Shown here one piece after another: positions 1 to 6,396 of a stretch of DNA of 13,991 nucleotides (positions are counted from its first letter, which is position 1; every line of letters begins with the position of its first letter). Source of the DNA: Dehalococcoidales bacterium (lineage in GTDB: Bacteria; Chloroflexota; Dehalococcoidia; Dehalococcoidales; UBA5760); assembly GCA_016931015.1 (NCBI GenBank), contig JAFGFP010000073.1, positions 1 through 13,991 of the forward strand, in the 5' to 3' direction. The notes under the pieces were generated by a model. It worked only from the letters and a program-made list of their open reading frames with translations, ran no database searches and had not been told where the DNA came from. A program made the position numbers and the translations under genes.

Positions 1-869
1 CCGTCGCCCTGGACTAGGGACACCCCCTCCAGCTTGGAGGCAATCTCCTGGCAGCGGCTCAGGCTCTTCTCGATAATCTTTACCGAGATGCCCTCCTGCT
101 GCAGTCCCTCGGCAACCAGAACCCCAACCCGGCCCCCACCGAGAACCACCACGCTCCGGGCCGGACGTTGCGGCTCGGCAAACATCCTACCGATTTCATC
201 CATGTGCTCCCGGGAGGCGATGAGGTAGACCCGGTCCCCCGGCTGTATCACTTCTTCGGCGGGAGGGATAAAGATGCCCTCGGCACGGAGCATAGCCACC
301 ACCAGGCACGGTTTGGGGAAGGTAATAGTGCCCACCGGTTTATCGGTGAGCGTCTCTTTTTCCGCCCGAAACTCTCTAATCTGAACCAGCCCATCAGCAA
401 AGCTCTCCACCGGCGTGGGGTAAAAACTGGAGAGGATGGTCACTATTTCGCGGGCCGCTTCGGCCACGGGGTTGATGAAAAAATCAACCCCGAAGGTCTT
501 GGGGCGGATTACCTTGCGGGGGGCGGAGGGGGAGCTGGCGGTAGTCACGAAGTAGCCCGAATATTCCGGGTTACGCACCCGGGCCACCGTCATCCGGGCG
601 CCGAGCTCCTTGGCCATGAAGCAGGTAATCATGTTGGTCTCGTCGCTATCGGTAACGGCGATAACCAGGTCAGCGCGGTGGGTGTCCGCTTCTTTCAGGA
701 TTCTGGGAACGGCCGTGTCACCGAGGATGGTCTTAACATCGAGCTGGCGGCTGACGTTCTCCAGGGCTTCCTCAGACTGCTCTACAACCGCCACCTCGTG
801 GTTCTCTTTAACAAGTAGCGAGGCTATATGAAAACCGACTACCCCGGCACCAGCGATGACGACGTACAT
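1..869 (-). CDS. trkA: TrkA-family potassium uptake regulator, two-domain type (partial, C-terminus beyond left edge)
   Basis: Peripheral NAD(H)-binding regulator of Trk-type potassium channels, acting on the cytoplasmic face of the membrane. The gene reads leftward from ATG at 869 and is open to the window edge, giving 289 visible residues. A first Rossmann RCK_N domain starts at once with GAGVVG (residues 7-12) and acidic E30. An RCK_C-like segment follows at about 145-228 (ending near PGDRVYLIAS), and a second nucleotide-binding domain begins with GGGRVG at 244-249. This is the duplicated TrkA layout, usually about 450 residues, so about 160 are missing. A stretch at about 105-122 (TTASSPSAPRKV) looks longer than the usual linker between RVRNPEY and the GVDFFINP motif. 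A GGGGGAG ribosome site lies inside the end of the preceding small gene, whose stop is only 5 bases upstream, so translation is probably coupled. No trkH is adjacent; the nearest channel subunit is ktrB at 7076. The family call is firm, the partner is not known. Confidence 0.93.
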   Translation of the reverse strand, partial: MYVVIAGAGVVGFHIASLLVKENHEVAVVEQSEEALENVSRQLDVKTILGDTAVPRILKEADTHRADLVIAVTDSDETNMITCFMAKELGARMTVARVRNPEYSGYFVTTASSPSAPRKVIRPKTFGVDFFINPVAEAAREIVTILSSFYPTPVESFADGLVQIREFRAEKETLTDKPVGTITFPKPCLVVAMLRAEGIFIPPAEEVIQPGDRVYLIASREHMDEIGRMFAEPQRPARSVVVLGGGRVGVLVAEGLQQEGISVKIIEKSLSRCQEIASKLEGVSLVQGD

Positions 870-874
870 CTAAG

Positions 875-1090
875 TCACTCCCCCGGCTGCTTATTGGCTC
901 TGCGCTTAGGTAGCTTGGGCATACTCTGTACCACGGCACGCAGTATGCCGCGAGGTTTTCGTCCTCTCCTCAGCACCCTGTCACCGGGGCGGAGTGTAGG
1001 CAACTCCTCAAGATTCTCATGTTTCCCCATATTGCCAAATCTCTGGCCAGTCTGTTCCTGGCGGCTACCGAACCCTCGGAGCTTAAGCAT
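875..1090 (-). CDS. small basic protein of unknown function, upstream of and coupled to trkA
   Basis: I do not recognise this 71-residue product. It is rich in Arg and Lys, especially in the second half (LRPGDRVLRRGRKPRG and KLPKRRANK), with no membrane segment and no cysteine. The case for it being real is positional. Its stop codon lies 5 bases before trkA, it carries the trkA ribosome site in its last codons, and it begins just after a palindrome whose last arm (GGTGG, 1098-1102) sits 7 bases before ATG 1090 and could serve as a weak ribosome site. Two promoter-like pairs point into it. A caution is that the proximal promoter (1092-1120) would start transcripts inside the first codons; in that case translation would begin at the internal ATG at codon 21 (1030). 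It could also be non-coding leader. The C-terminal half is the better bet for a folded or nucleic-acid-binding segment, which is inference. Confidence 0.5.
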   Translation of the reverse strand: MLKLRGFGSRQEQTGQRFGNMGKHENLEELPTLRPGDRVLRRGRKPRGILRAVVQSMPKLPKRRANKQPGE

Positions 1091-1091
1091 A

Positions 1092-1120
1092 ATAATGCCA
1101 CCAATTTAATTGGTGGTCAA
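1092..1120 (-). promoter_or_regulatory. proximal promoter P2 of the trkA unit
   Basis: Reading leftward, TTGACC (1120-1115, five of six to the -35 consensus), then exactly 17 bases, then CATTAT (1097-1092, four of six to the -10). The spacer is almost entirely filled by a perfect palindrome (see 1098-1116), so a bound protein would block polymerase. A start point near 1085 would lie inside the first codons of the small gene. Confidence 0.5.
1098..1116. repeat. 19-base perfect palindrome, candidate operator or leader hairpin
   Basis: CCACCAATT-T-AATTGGTGG is a 9-base perfect inverted repeat around one central base. It overlaps the last two bases of the P2 -35 box and ends one base before the -10. 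In transcripts from the distal promoter it could fold as an 8-pair stem with a 3-base loop whose 3' arm contains GGTGG, the only Shine-Dalgarno-like stretch for ATG 1090. It may therefore act as a DNA operator, as an RNA hairpin hiding a ribosome site, or both. Confidence 0.6.
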
Positions 1121-1150
1121 GTCCGGAAGTACCCGCCTCTAGCGTAACTT

Positions 1151-1162
1151 TTGTGGCCACAA
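1151..1162. repeat. 12-base perfect palindrome at the distal trkA start point
   Basis: TTGTGGCCACAA reads identically on both strands. It begins about 7 bases past the -10 box of the distal leftward promoter (1170-1175), so it would cover positions from about +1 to +12 of that transcript. That is a common place for a repressor site. The match to any named regulator is unknown. Confidence 0.45.
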
Positions 1163-1169
1163 TTTGGAA

Positions 1170-1198
1170 ATTTTACTCGCCTCGGCCTCATCTGTCAA
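1170..1198 (-). promoter_or_regulatory. distal promoter P1 of the trkA unit (near consensus)
   Basis: Leftward TTGACA (1198-1193, perfect) with a 17-base spacer and TAAAAT (1175-1170, five of six). This is among the best sigma-70 type matches in the window. The start point should be near 1163, giving a leader of about 73 bases before ATG 1090. The -35 box lies 8 bases from the -35 box of the divergent phosphate unit promoter. Confidence 0.7.
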
Positions 1199-1206
1199 CC
1201 AGGTGC

Positions 1207-1236
1207 TTGACAATAAATATAACTCTCCGTTAAACT
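1207..1236 (+). promoter_or_regulatory. promoter of the DUF47-PiT unit
   Basis: Rightward TTGACA (1207-1212, perfect) followed after 18 bases by TAAACT (1231-1236, four of six to TATAAT). It is weaker than the divergent leftward promoter because of its -10 box. It would give a leader of about 85 bases before GTG 1331. I saw no riboswitch-like fold or obvious Pho box in that leader. Confidence 0.5.
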
Positions 1237-1330
1237 CAGGCGGCGGGAGATAGTTGTGCCCAGCCGTCCGATTTTCTTCCTCGAATCTTCGTTACAAGGG
1301 TAAAAGCCTGCCTAGAAAGGAGGACCGGTA

Positions 1331-1960
1331 GTGCCTAGATTTCCTTTCATACCTCAGGAACAGAAGTTTTTCGGGCTTTTCGAAGAGAGCGCCCAGAACA
1401 TGGTTAAAGCGGCCCAGGCCTTGCAGAAACTGGTCACCACCTGCCACAATGTCGCCGCGAGCGTGGCCGAGATAACCGACCTCGAGCACCAGGGCGACCT
1501 TATCACCCACCAGATTATCGCCCAACTACACCGTACCTTCGTTACCCCCTTCGATCGGGAGGATATCGCCCGGCTGGCCCAGAGCCTGGATGACGTCACC
1601 GACTTTATCCACGCCGCTGCCGACTCAATGCTAATCTACAAGGTGGTGGCTACCACCCCGAGAGCCATCGAGCTCGCAGCCATCATCGTTCAGGCTGCGG
1701 TCGAGGTGGAAAAGGTATTACCCCAGCTCAGGCAACGCTCCAATTTGATACAGGTTCTTCCGCACTGTATTGAGATTAACCGTCTGGAGAATACGGCCGA
1801 CCGGGTCTTCCGCGCCGCCATGGGCGAGCTCTTCGACGACGGTATTGATATCGCCAGCGTTATCAAGTGGCGCGAGATATACGAGTACATGGAATCAGCG
1901 ACCGACCGGTGTGAGGACGTGGCTAATGTCCTTGAAGGGGTAGCCCTCAAGCATGCCTGA
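1331..1960 (+). CDS. DUF47 / PhoU-like protein, accessory to phosphate transporter
   Basis: This 209-residue, mostly helical protein matches the DUF47 (PhoU-like, TIGR00153) family in length and pattern. Visible features include FGLFEESAQNMVKAAQAL near the N-terminus, the phosphate/metal-type cluster EITDLEHQGD (about 47-56), TPFDREDIARLAQSLDDVTDFI (about 72-93) and a C-terminal repeat of the same theme (INRLENTADRVF, then YEYMESATDRCEDVANVLEGV). PhoU-like helices use such Glu/Asp-rich ExxxD motifs to hold metal clusters. The gene starts at GTG, chosen because AAAGGAGG (1316-1323) lies 7 bases upstream. Its last 8 bases overlap the PiT gene, the usual arrangement for this pair, where DUF47 proteins are thought to modulate the permease. 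The family is secure; its exact regulatory role is inferred from context. Confidence 0.93.
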   Translation: MPRFPFIPQEQKFFGLFEESAQNMVKAAQALQKLVTTCHNVAASVAEITDLEHQGDLITHQIIAQLHRTFVTPFDREDIARLAQSLDDVTDFIHAAADSMLIYKVVATTPRAIELAAIIVQAAVEVEKVLPQLRQRSNLIQVLPHCIEINRLENTADRVFRAAMGELFDDGIDIASVIKWREIYEYMESATDRCEDVANVLEGVALKHA

Positions 1961-2972
1961 CCCGTTTCTCGTCCTGATTATAGTTCTAGCGCTCGGTTTT
2001 GGGGTAGTTAACGGATTTAACGATGCCGCCAATGCCGTGGCTGCCTCAATTGGTTCCCGCGCCATCTCCCCCAGAAATGCCATCATACTGGCTGCCTGCG
2101 CTAATTTCGTCGGCTCGGCTACCGGCACGGCGGTAGCGCAGACCATCGGTAAGGGGATTCTGGTTCCGGAGGTTATCTCGGATTTCGGCTATCTGCCGGT
2201 GATTGCCGGTCTGGGGGCCGTTATTATCTGGGGGTCTATTGCCACCCGCAACGGAGTGCCGGTAAGTCTGACTCACGGCTTCGTAGCCGGACTGGCTGCC
2301 GCCGGCATGGCCCTAGCCGGCAGCGGGGCGGTGGTCTGGGGTATCATGCGGCGGATTCTGATTTCCGTAGCGGCGGCCCCGGCTCTCGGCTTCGCCGGAG
2401 GTTTTGCCCTGATGGTCATCCTGCTGTGGGCCCTCAGGCACCGGGCGCCGTCCCGGATGCGGGTTGTTTTCAGCCGTTTGCAGTGGCTGACCACGGCTTT
2501 CCTAGCCTTCAGCCACGGCAATAACGACGGCCAGATGCCCATCGGCATCATCACCATGGCCTGGGTAATTCACAGCGGACAGAATGGTCTCTGGGAGCGC
2601 CTCTCCCTATTGAACCCGGAAACCTGGTGGATAATAGTTGTCTCCGCCGCCGCCATCAGCATTGGTACCGCTGTCGGCGGCTGGCGAGTTATTCGCACTG
2701 TGGGCATAAAGGTTACCGATCTGGAGCCATCACAAGGGTTTGCGGCTCAGTTTTCGGCGGCGGCGGTAATCGAAGGGGCTTCACGACTCGGGATTCCGGT
2801 CAGTACCACCCACTGTTCCAGCGCCGCTATCATGGGGGTGGGGGCTACCCGACGACTCTCGGCGGTGCGTTGGGGGGTCGCCCGGCGTATCGTGATTGCC
2901 TGGGTGATAACCTTCCCCATCTGTGGCGGTATTGGCTATCTTCTCGCCTGGCTCTTAAAGCCGTGGTTTTAG
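1953..2972 (+). CDS. pit: low-affinity inorganic phosphate transporter, PiT family
   Basis: Inner-membrane permease importing phosphate (often as a neutral metal-phosphate) with a coupling cation. It has 339 residues, the usual size for the short bacterial PiT type, with about ten hydrophobic segments. Both halves of the internal duplication carry the PiT signature: GFNDAANAVA at 21-30 and SHGNNDGQ at 187-194, with the paired PVSLTHG (103-109) and PVSTTH (282-287) loops. The ATG lies inside the end of the DUF47 gene (8-base overlap), implying coupled translation; no separate ribosome site is needed. Its stop is 19 bases from the stop of gmk on the other strand, with no clear terminator hairpin between. 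PiT family members can also carry sulfate, but the DUF47 neighbour favours phosphate. No truncation or missing motif is seen. Confidence 0.95.
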   Translation: MPDPFLVLIIVLALGFGVVNGFNDAANAVAASIGSRAISPRNAIILAACANFVGSATGTAVAQTIGKGILVPEVISDFGYLPVIAGLGAVIIWGSIATRNGVPVSLTHGFVAGLAAAGMALAGSGAVVWGIMRRILISVAAAPALGFAGGFALMVILLWALRHRAPSRMRVVFSRLQWLTTAFLAFSHGNNDGQMPIGIITMAWVIHSGQNGLWERLSLLNPETWWIIVVSAAAISIGTAVGGWRVIRTVGIKVTDLEPSQGFAAQFSAAAVIEGASRLGIPVSTTHCSSAAIMGVGATRRLSAVRWGVARRIVIAWVITFPICGGIGYLLAWLLKPWF

Positions 2973-2991
2973 ATAGGCTGTCCAGACAAAA

Positions 2992-3627
2992 CTAGAGGGC
3001 AATCTTTCTCGGCTCGGCCCGGCACTTCTCCGCGGTGATAATGGCCTCAATCTGGGCTGCCGCCCGGTCGATTTCACCGCAGCGGTTTATGATGAGGTAA
3101 TCGAACAGGGGCAGCTGCTCAATCTCCTTCCGGGCGGTTTTGAGGCGCAGCGCCAAGTCGAAGGGGGACTCGGTGCGGCGCTGGGTAAGACGCTCGCTGA
3201 GCAACTCCGCCGACGGCGGCATGAGGAAGACAAATACCGCCTGCGGCAGGAGCCGCTTGATAGTGGCGGCTCCCTGAGTGTCAACCTTGACGATGGTGTC
3301 CCGGCCATTCTCCAGAGCCGACTTAATCGGCTGTTTGGGGACACCGTACCAGTTACCGTAGACGTTAGCCCACTCCAGGAGCTCGTTATTCTTGATCATC
3401 TCCTGGAATTTATCCGTCGAGACGAAGTGATAGTCTAGCTTATCTGTCTCTTTGGCACGCCGGGGGCGCGTGGTCAGGGTAGTGATGCACTCCAGAGGAC
3501 AACCGGTCTCCCGGAGCCGGGCCAGGAGGGCATCCTTACCCGCCCCTGAAGGACCGGAAAGAACTATAAGCAGGGGCGGCGATGGTTGGTCGGACCGAAG
3601 GCTATCCCGGGGACTCGCTCTTGTCAT
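2992..3627 (-). CDS. gmk: guanylate kinase
   Basis: Cytoplasmic enzyme that phosphorylates GMP to GDP with ATP, needed for GTP and dGTP supply. The 211-residue product has the family signatures in order: P-loop GPSGAGKD (25-32), GMP-binding TTRPRR (52-57), DYHFVS (65-70), ELLEWANVYGNWYGVP (82-97), VKVDTQGAATIK (113-124) and the lid LMPPSAELLSERLTQRR (135-151). The P-loop ends in Lys-Asp where most P-loops have Lys-Ser or Lys-Thr for magnesium. The rest of the protein is intact, so this looks like a lineage variant and not decay. The ATG at 3627 lies 26 bases inside the 3' end of remA, so the two are read in overlapping frames and translation is probably coupled; the ribosome site is weak. The common third member rpoZ does not follow; the PiT gene converges instead. 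The first 15 or so residues are poorly conserved-looking. Confidence 0.95.
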   Translation of the reverse strand: MTRASPRDSLRSDQPSPPLLIVLSGPSGAGKDALLARLRETGCPLECITTLTTRPRRAKETDKLDYHFVSTDKFQEMIKNNELLEWANVYGNWYGVPKQPIKSALENGRDTIVKVDTQGAATIKRLLPQAVFVFLMPPSAELLSERLTQRRTESPFDLALRLKTARKEIEQLPLFDYLIINRCGEIDRAAAQIEAIITAEKCRAEPRKIAL

Positions 3628-3901
3628 CGCTCTGCTCTAACCTGGATGGTGAGCCGTCCCGGCTTAGCTGCAACCGACCGGCGATAGTCTCCGGGGCGAG
3701 AGCCGCCAGAATGATATGCCCACTATCGGTGACGACAACGGCCTTCGTCCGCCTCCCGTTCGTCATATCAATCAGCAGTCCCTTGTTTCTCCCTTCCTGG
3801 ATGGCGCGCTTGGTGGGCGCCGAGTTCGGTGACACTATGGCAATAACCCGGTTAACGGCTAGTATGTTGCCAAAACCGACATGCACTGGCTCCATGGTCA
3901 T
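3602..3901 (-). CDS. remA: RemA-family (DUF370) DNA-binding regulator
   Basis: Small protein of the DUF370/RemA family. In Bacillus subtilis RemA is an oligomeric DNA-binding protein that activates biofilm matrix and osmoprotection genes. The start is set at ATG 3901 because GAGGTG (3908-3913) lies 6 bases upstream; an upstream GTG (3910) and ATG (3907) in the same frame overlap that site. With this start the protein has 99 residues and Arg18, Pro29 and Arg50-Arg51 fall at the same numbers as residues I recall as important in B. subtilis RemA, a good check on the choice. The core is VGFGNILAVNRVIAIVSP, then IQEGRNKGLLIDMTNGRRTKAVV. The tail after about residue 78 is hydrophilic and probably disordered. 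It precedes gmk, as in many bacteria, with 26 bases of overlap. Its targets here are unknown. Confidence 0.93.
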   Translation of the reverse strand: MTMEPVHVGFGNILAVNRVIAIVSPNSAPTKRAIQEGRNKGLLIDMTNGRRTKAVVVTDSGHIILAALAPETIAGRLQLSRDGSPSRLEQSDDKSESPG

Positions 3902-3924
3902 TATCATCACCTCGAAGATTGTTT

Positions 3925-3969
3925 TTGCGTGATGCTTATTATCTTATAACGTTAGCGTCATTTACGCAA
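3925..3969. promoter_or_regulatory. remA upstream region with paired inverted sites around an AT-rich -10 candidate
   Basis: TTGCGTGATG on the + strand (3925-3934) and TTGCGTAAATG on the - strand (3969-3959) face each other. They flank an AT-rich stretch containing TAACGTTA (3947-3954, perfect palindrome) and, read leftward, TTATAAGATAAT, which offers overlapping -10 boxes. No clean -35 at 17 bases is present, so this promoter may need an activator. The gap between remA and nfnA (3902-4105) holds nothing else I can name apart from a weak rightward TTGAAT (3981) with TTAAAT 18 bases on. Confidence 0.35.
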
Positions 3970-4105
3970 CCACTTTCTACTTGAATACGGCACCAATTTT
4001 GTGGTTAAATCTAGTTGGCCTGGTAATGATGGCTTTCTCCAGTTAATCCCGTGCCCTCTACTGTGCTCCCGGTCAAAACGCAAACTCTCAGGGGGAACAG
4101 GCTAA

Positions 4106-4945
4106 GTGTATCAGATACTACTAAAAGAAGACATCGTACCCAATATCCACCTTTTCAAGATTGCCGCCCCCAATGTCGCCCAGAAAGCCCAGGCAGGGCA
4201 GTTCGTTGTCATCAGGATTGACGAGAAGGGCGAGCGCATTCCGCTTACCATTGCCGACTGGGACCGGGAAGAGGGCAGCGTCACCGTCGTCTTCATGGAG
4301 GTGGGCACGACCACGCACCGGCTGGCCCAGCTCAGGCAGGGCGACAGCATCGCCAACTTCATCGGGCCGCTGGGCAAACCGACCCATATCGAGAAATTCG
4401 GCACCGTGGTCTGTGTCGCCGGCGGCTTTGCCGTGGCCACGATATACCCTATCGCCCGGGCCCTTAAGGAGACGGGGAACCAGGTTGTTTCCATTATGGG
4501 AGCGCGCAGTAAAGACCTCATCTTCTGGGAGGACAGGCTGCGCGGCACAAGCGACCAGCTAATCGTGACCACCGACGACGGTTCCTACGGCCGCAAGGGC
4601 CTGGTGACCGAGCCGCTCAAGGAGCTACTGGAAGCCGGGGGCATTGACCGGGTGATTGCCATCGGCCCCAGCATCATGATGAAGTTCAGCGCCAAGACCA
4701 CCGAGCCCTTCGGAGTGAAGACCATCGTCAGCTTAAACCCGATAATGGTTGACGGCACCGGAATGTGCGGCTGCTGCCGGGTATCCGTCGGCGGCGCTAC
4801 CAAGTTCGTCTGCGTTGACGGCCCCGACTTCGACGGGCACGAGGTAGACTGGGATTTGCTGCTCGCCCGCCAGCGTACCTATCTCGATGAAGAGAAGCTC
4901 TCCTTCGAGCAGTGGCAGCGCCGGCGTGCCGAAAGTTCCGGCTAG
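4106..4945 (+). CDS. nfnA: NADH-dependent ferredoxin:NADP+ oxidoreductase small subunit NfnA (sulfide dehydrogenase beta-like)
   Basis: Small subunit of the soluble flavin-based electron-bifurcating transhydrogenase that couples NADPH oxidation to reduction of NAD+ and ferredoxin, or the reverse. The 279-residue protein has a ferredoxin-reductase fold. The N-terminal FAD barrel includes RIPLTIADWD (44-53); the NAD-binding half contains VVCVAGGFAVATIYPIARAL (101-120); a C-terminal iron-sulfur motif has Asp216, Cys221, Cys223-Cys224 and Cys236. NfnA enzymes hold a [2Fe-2S] cluster with one acidic and three Cys ligands; here one cysteine is extra, so which three bind is not certain. Start is GTG with a G-rich site (GGGGG, 4091-4095) 10 bases upstream. 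The nfnB gene follows 18 bases on. Related subunits of dihydroorotate dehydrogenase (PyrK) share the fold, but the NfnB neighbour settles the assignment. Confidence 0.93.
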   Translation: MYQILLKEDIVPNIHLFKIAAPNVAQKAQAGQFVVIRIDEKGERIPLTIADWDREEGSVTVVFMEVGTTTHRLAQLRQGDSIANFIGPLGKPTHIEKFGTVVCVAGGFAVATIYPIARALKETGNQVVSIMGARSKDLIFWEDRLRGTSDQLIVTTDDGSYGRKGLVTEPLKELLEAGGIDRVIAIGPSIMMKFSAKTTEPFGVKTIVSLNPIMVDGTGMCGCCRVSVGGATKFVCVDGPDFDGHEVDWDLLLARQRTYLDEEKLSFEQWQRRRAESSG

Positions 4946-4963
4946 AGTCTGGAGTGAGTGCTT

Positions 4964-6361
4964 ATGGCCAAGATTAACCTGAATCGGGAGTCCATGCCCC
5001 GGCAGGACCCGAAAGTAAGGGCGAAAAACTTTAACGAGGTCGCTCTGGGCTACAGCGCCGAGCAGGCCAAAGCCGAGGCCAGCCGCTGTATTCAGTGCCC
5101 CAAGCATCCCTGCGTCGGGGGCTGTCCCGTGGACATCGACATCCCCGGTTTCATCAAGGCCATCCGCGACGATAATATGCCGGAAGCGGTCAGGATACTG
5201 AAGAGTAAGAACAGCCTGCCCGGTATCTGTGGACGGGTCTGCCCTCAGGAGACGCAGTGCGAGGCAGAGTGCACCCTGGATAAGAAGGGGGCCCCGATTG
5301 CCATCGGGCGTCTGGAGCGATACGTGGCTGACTGGGAGCGCGCCAATATGAGCTCGGCTGCCTCGTCGGTAACTCCCCCTAAGCCGGACGGGTACAAGGT
5401 AGCCGTGGTCGGCTCGGGGCCGGCGGGACTGACCGCCGCCGCCGACCTGGCCAAACTGGGACACCGGGTGACCCTCTTCGAAGCCCTCCACGTAGCGGGC
5501 GGGGTGCTCATGTACGGTATCCCCGAGTTCCGTCTGCCCAAGGAAATCGTCCGGGCCGAGGTTGACTACGTCGCCTCTTTGGGAGTGGAGATTATCCTCG
5601 ACACGGTGGTCGGTAAGACCACGGGCGTCGACGAGATCTTGAATAACGGCTACCGGGCCGTATTCCTGGGTCCGGGGGCCGGAGCCCCGATGTTCCTCAA
5701 TATCACCGGGGAGAACCTGAACGGCGTCTACTCGGCGAATGAGTTCCTGACCCGGGTCAACCTGATGAAGGCCTACCGGTTTCCGGAGTACGACACCCCG
5801 GTCAGGGTCGGCAAGCGGGTCGGCGTGGTCGGCGGCGGCAATGTGGCCATGGATGCCGCCCGCTGTGCCCTCCGGTTGGGCGCCGAGGAGGTCTACATCG
5901 TCTACCGGCGCTCCGAGGTGGAGATGCCGGCCCGGCGCGAGGAAGTGGAGAACGCCAAAGAGGAGGGGATTCAGTTCCGGCTGCTTACCAACCCCAAGCA
6001 ATTTATCGGTAACGACCAGAACTGGGTGGCCGGTATGGAGTGCTACGAGATGGAGCTGGGCGAGCCGGATGCCAGCGGCCGGCGCCGCCCCATCGCCATC
6101 CCCGGCTCGGAGTTCATCCTCAAGGTTGATGTTGCCATCGCCGCCCTGGGCACCCGCCCCAATCCCATCATCCCCTCGACCACCGAGGGCCTGATGACCA
6201 GCCGCTGGGGCACCATCATCGCCGATGAGGTCTCCGGACGGACCGAAAAGCCCGCCGTCTGGGCGGGGGGTGACATCGTCACCGGCTCGGCTACCGTTAT
6301 CAGCGCTATGGGGGCCGGCAAACGGGCGGCGGCGGATATTGATAAAGCTCTGAGGGGATAG
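4964..6361 (+). CDS. nfnB: NADH-dependent ferredoxin:NADP+ oxidoreductase large subunit NfnB (GltD-like)
   Basis: Large, bifurcating-flavin subunit of Nfn, often annotated as glutamate synthase small chain. It has 465 residues from ATG 4964, chosen over the in-frame GTG at 4958 because GGAG (4951-4954) is 9 bases from the ATG and only 3 from the GTG. The N-terminal ferredoxin-like domain has eight cysteines in two groups (42, 45, 50, 54 and 89, 93, 99, 103) for two [4Fe-4S] clusters. The FAD site is GSGPAGL (150-156), the NADPH site GGGNVAMDAARCALRLG (290-306) with the RRSEVEMPARREE stretch after it, and the closing FAD motif AGGDIVTGSATVISAMGAG is at 434-452. No glutamate synthase large chain is present, and nfnA lies directly upstream, so Nfn is much likelier than GltD. 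It supplies reduced ferredoxin or NADPH in the cytoplasm, as the redox state demands. Confidence 0.94.
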   Translation: MAKINLNRESMPRQDPKVRAKNFNEVALGYSAEQAKAEASRCIQCPKHPCVGGCPVDIDIPGFIKAIRDDNMPEAVRILKSKNSLPGICGRVCPQETQCEAECTLDKKGAPIAIGRLERYVADWERANMSSAASSVTPPKPDGYKVAVVGSGPAGLTAAADLAKLGHRVTLFEALHVAGGVLMYGIPEFRLPKEIVRAEVDYVASLGVEIILDTVVGKTTGVDEILNNGYRAVFLGPGAGAPMFLNITGENLNGVYSANEFLTRVNLMKAYRFPEYDTPVRVGKRVGVVGGGNVAMDAARCALRLGAEEVYIVYRRSEVEMPARREEVENAKEEGIQFRLLTNPKQFIGNDQNWVAGMECYEMELGEPDASGRRRPIAIPGSEFILKVDVAIAALGTRPNPIIPSTTEGLMTSRWGTIIADEVSGRTEKPAVWAGGDIVTGSATVISAMGAGKRAAADIDKALRG

Positions 6362-6396
6362 CGCCCTCCCTGACACCCGGCGCGGGCGGTAATCCG

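Noticed and set aside
168..818. 216-codon open frame on the plus strand at the left edge
   Set aside because: It lies wholly opposite trkA, whose two nucleotide-binding motifs are clear; it has no ribosome site and no recognisable motif.
4733..6376. 547-codon open frame on the minus strand opposite nfnA/nfnB
   Set aside because: It is antisense to two intact, family-assigned genes. Its composition (Gly, Ala, Asp, His and Arg-rich, no motif) is typical of the shadow frame of a high-GC gene.
6362..6396. GCGCC...GGCGC hairpin between nfnB and the Fe-S gene as a terminator
   Set aside because: The stem is only 5 pairs and lacks a T tract; in 60% G+C sequence this is expected by chance.
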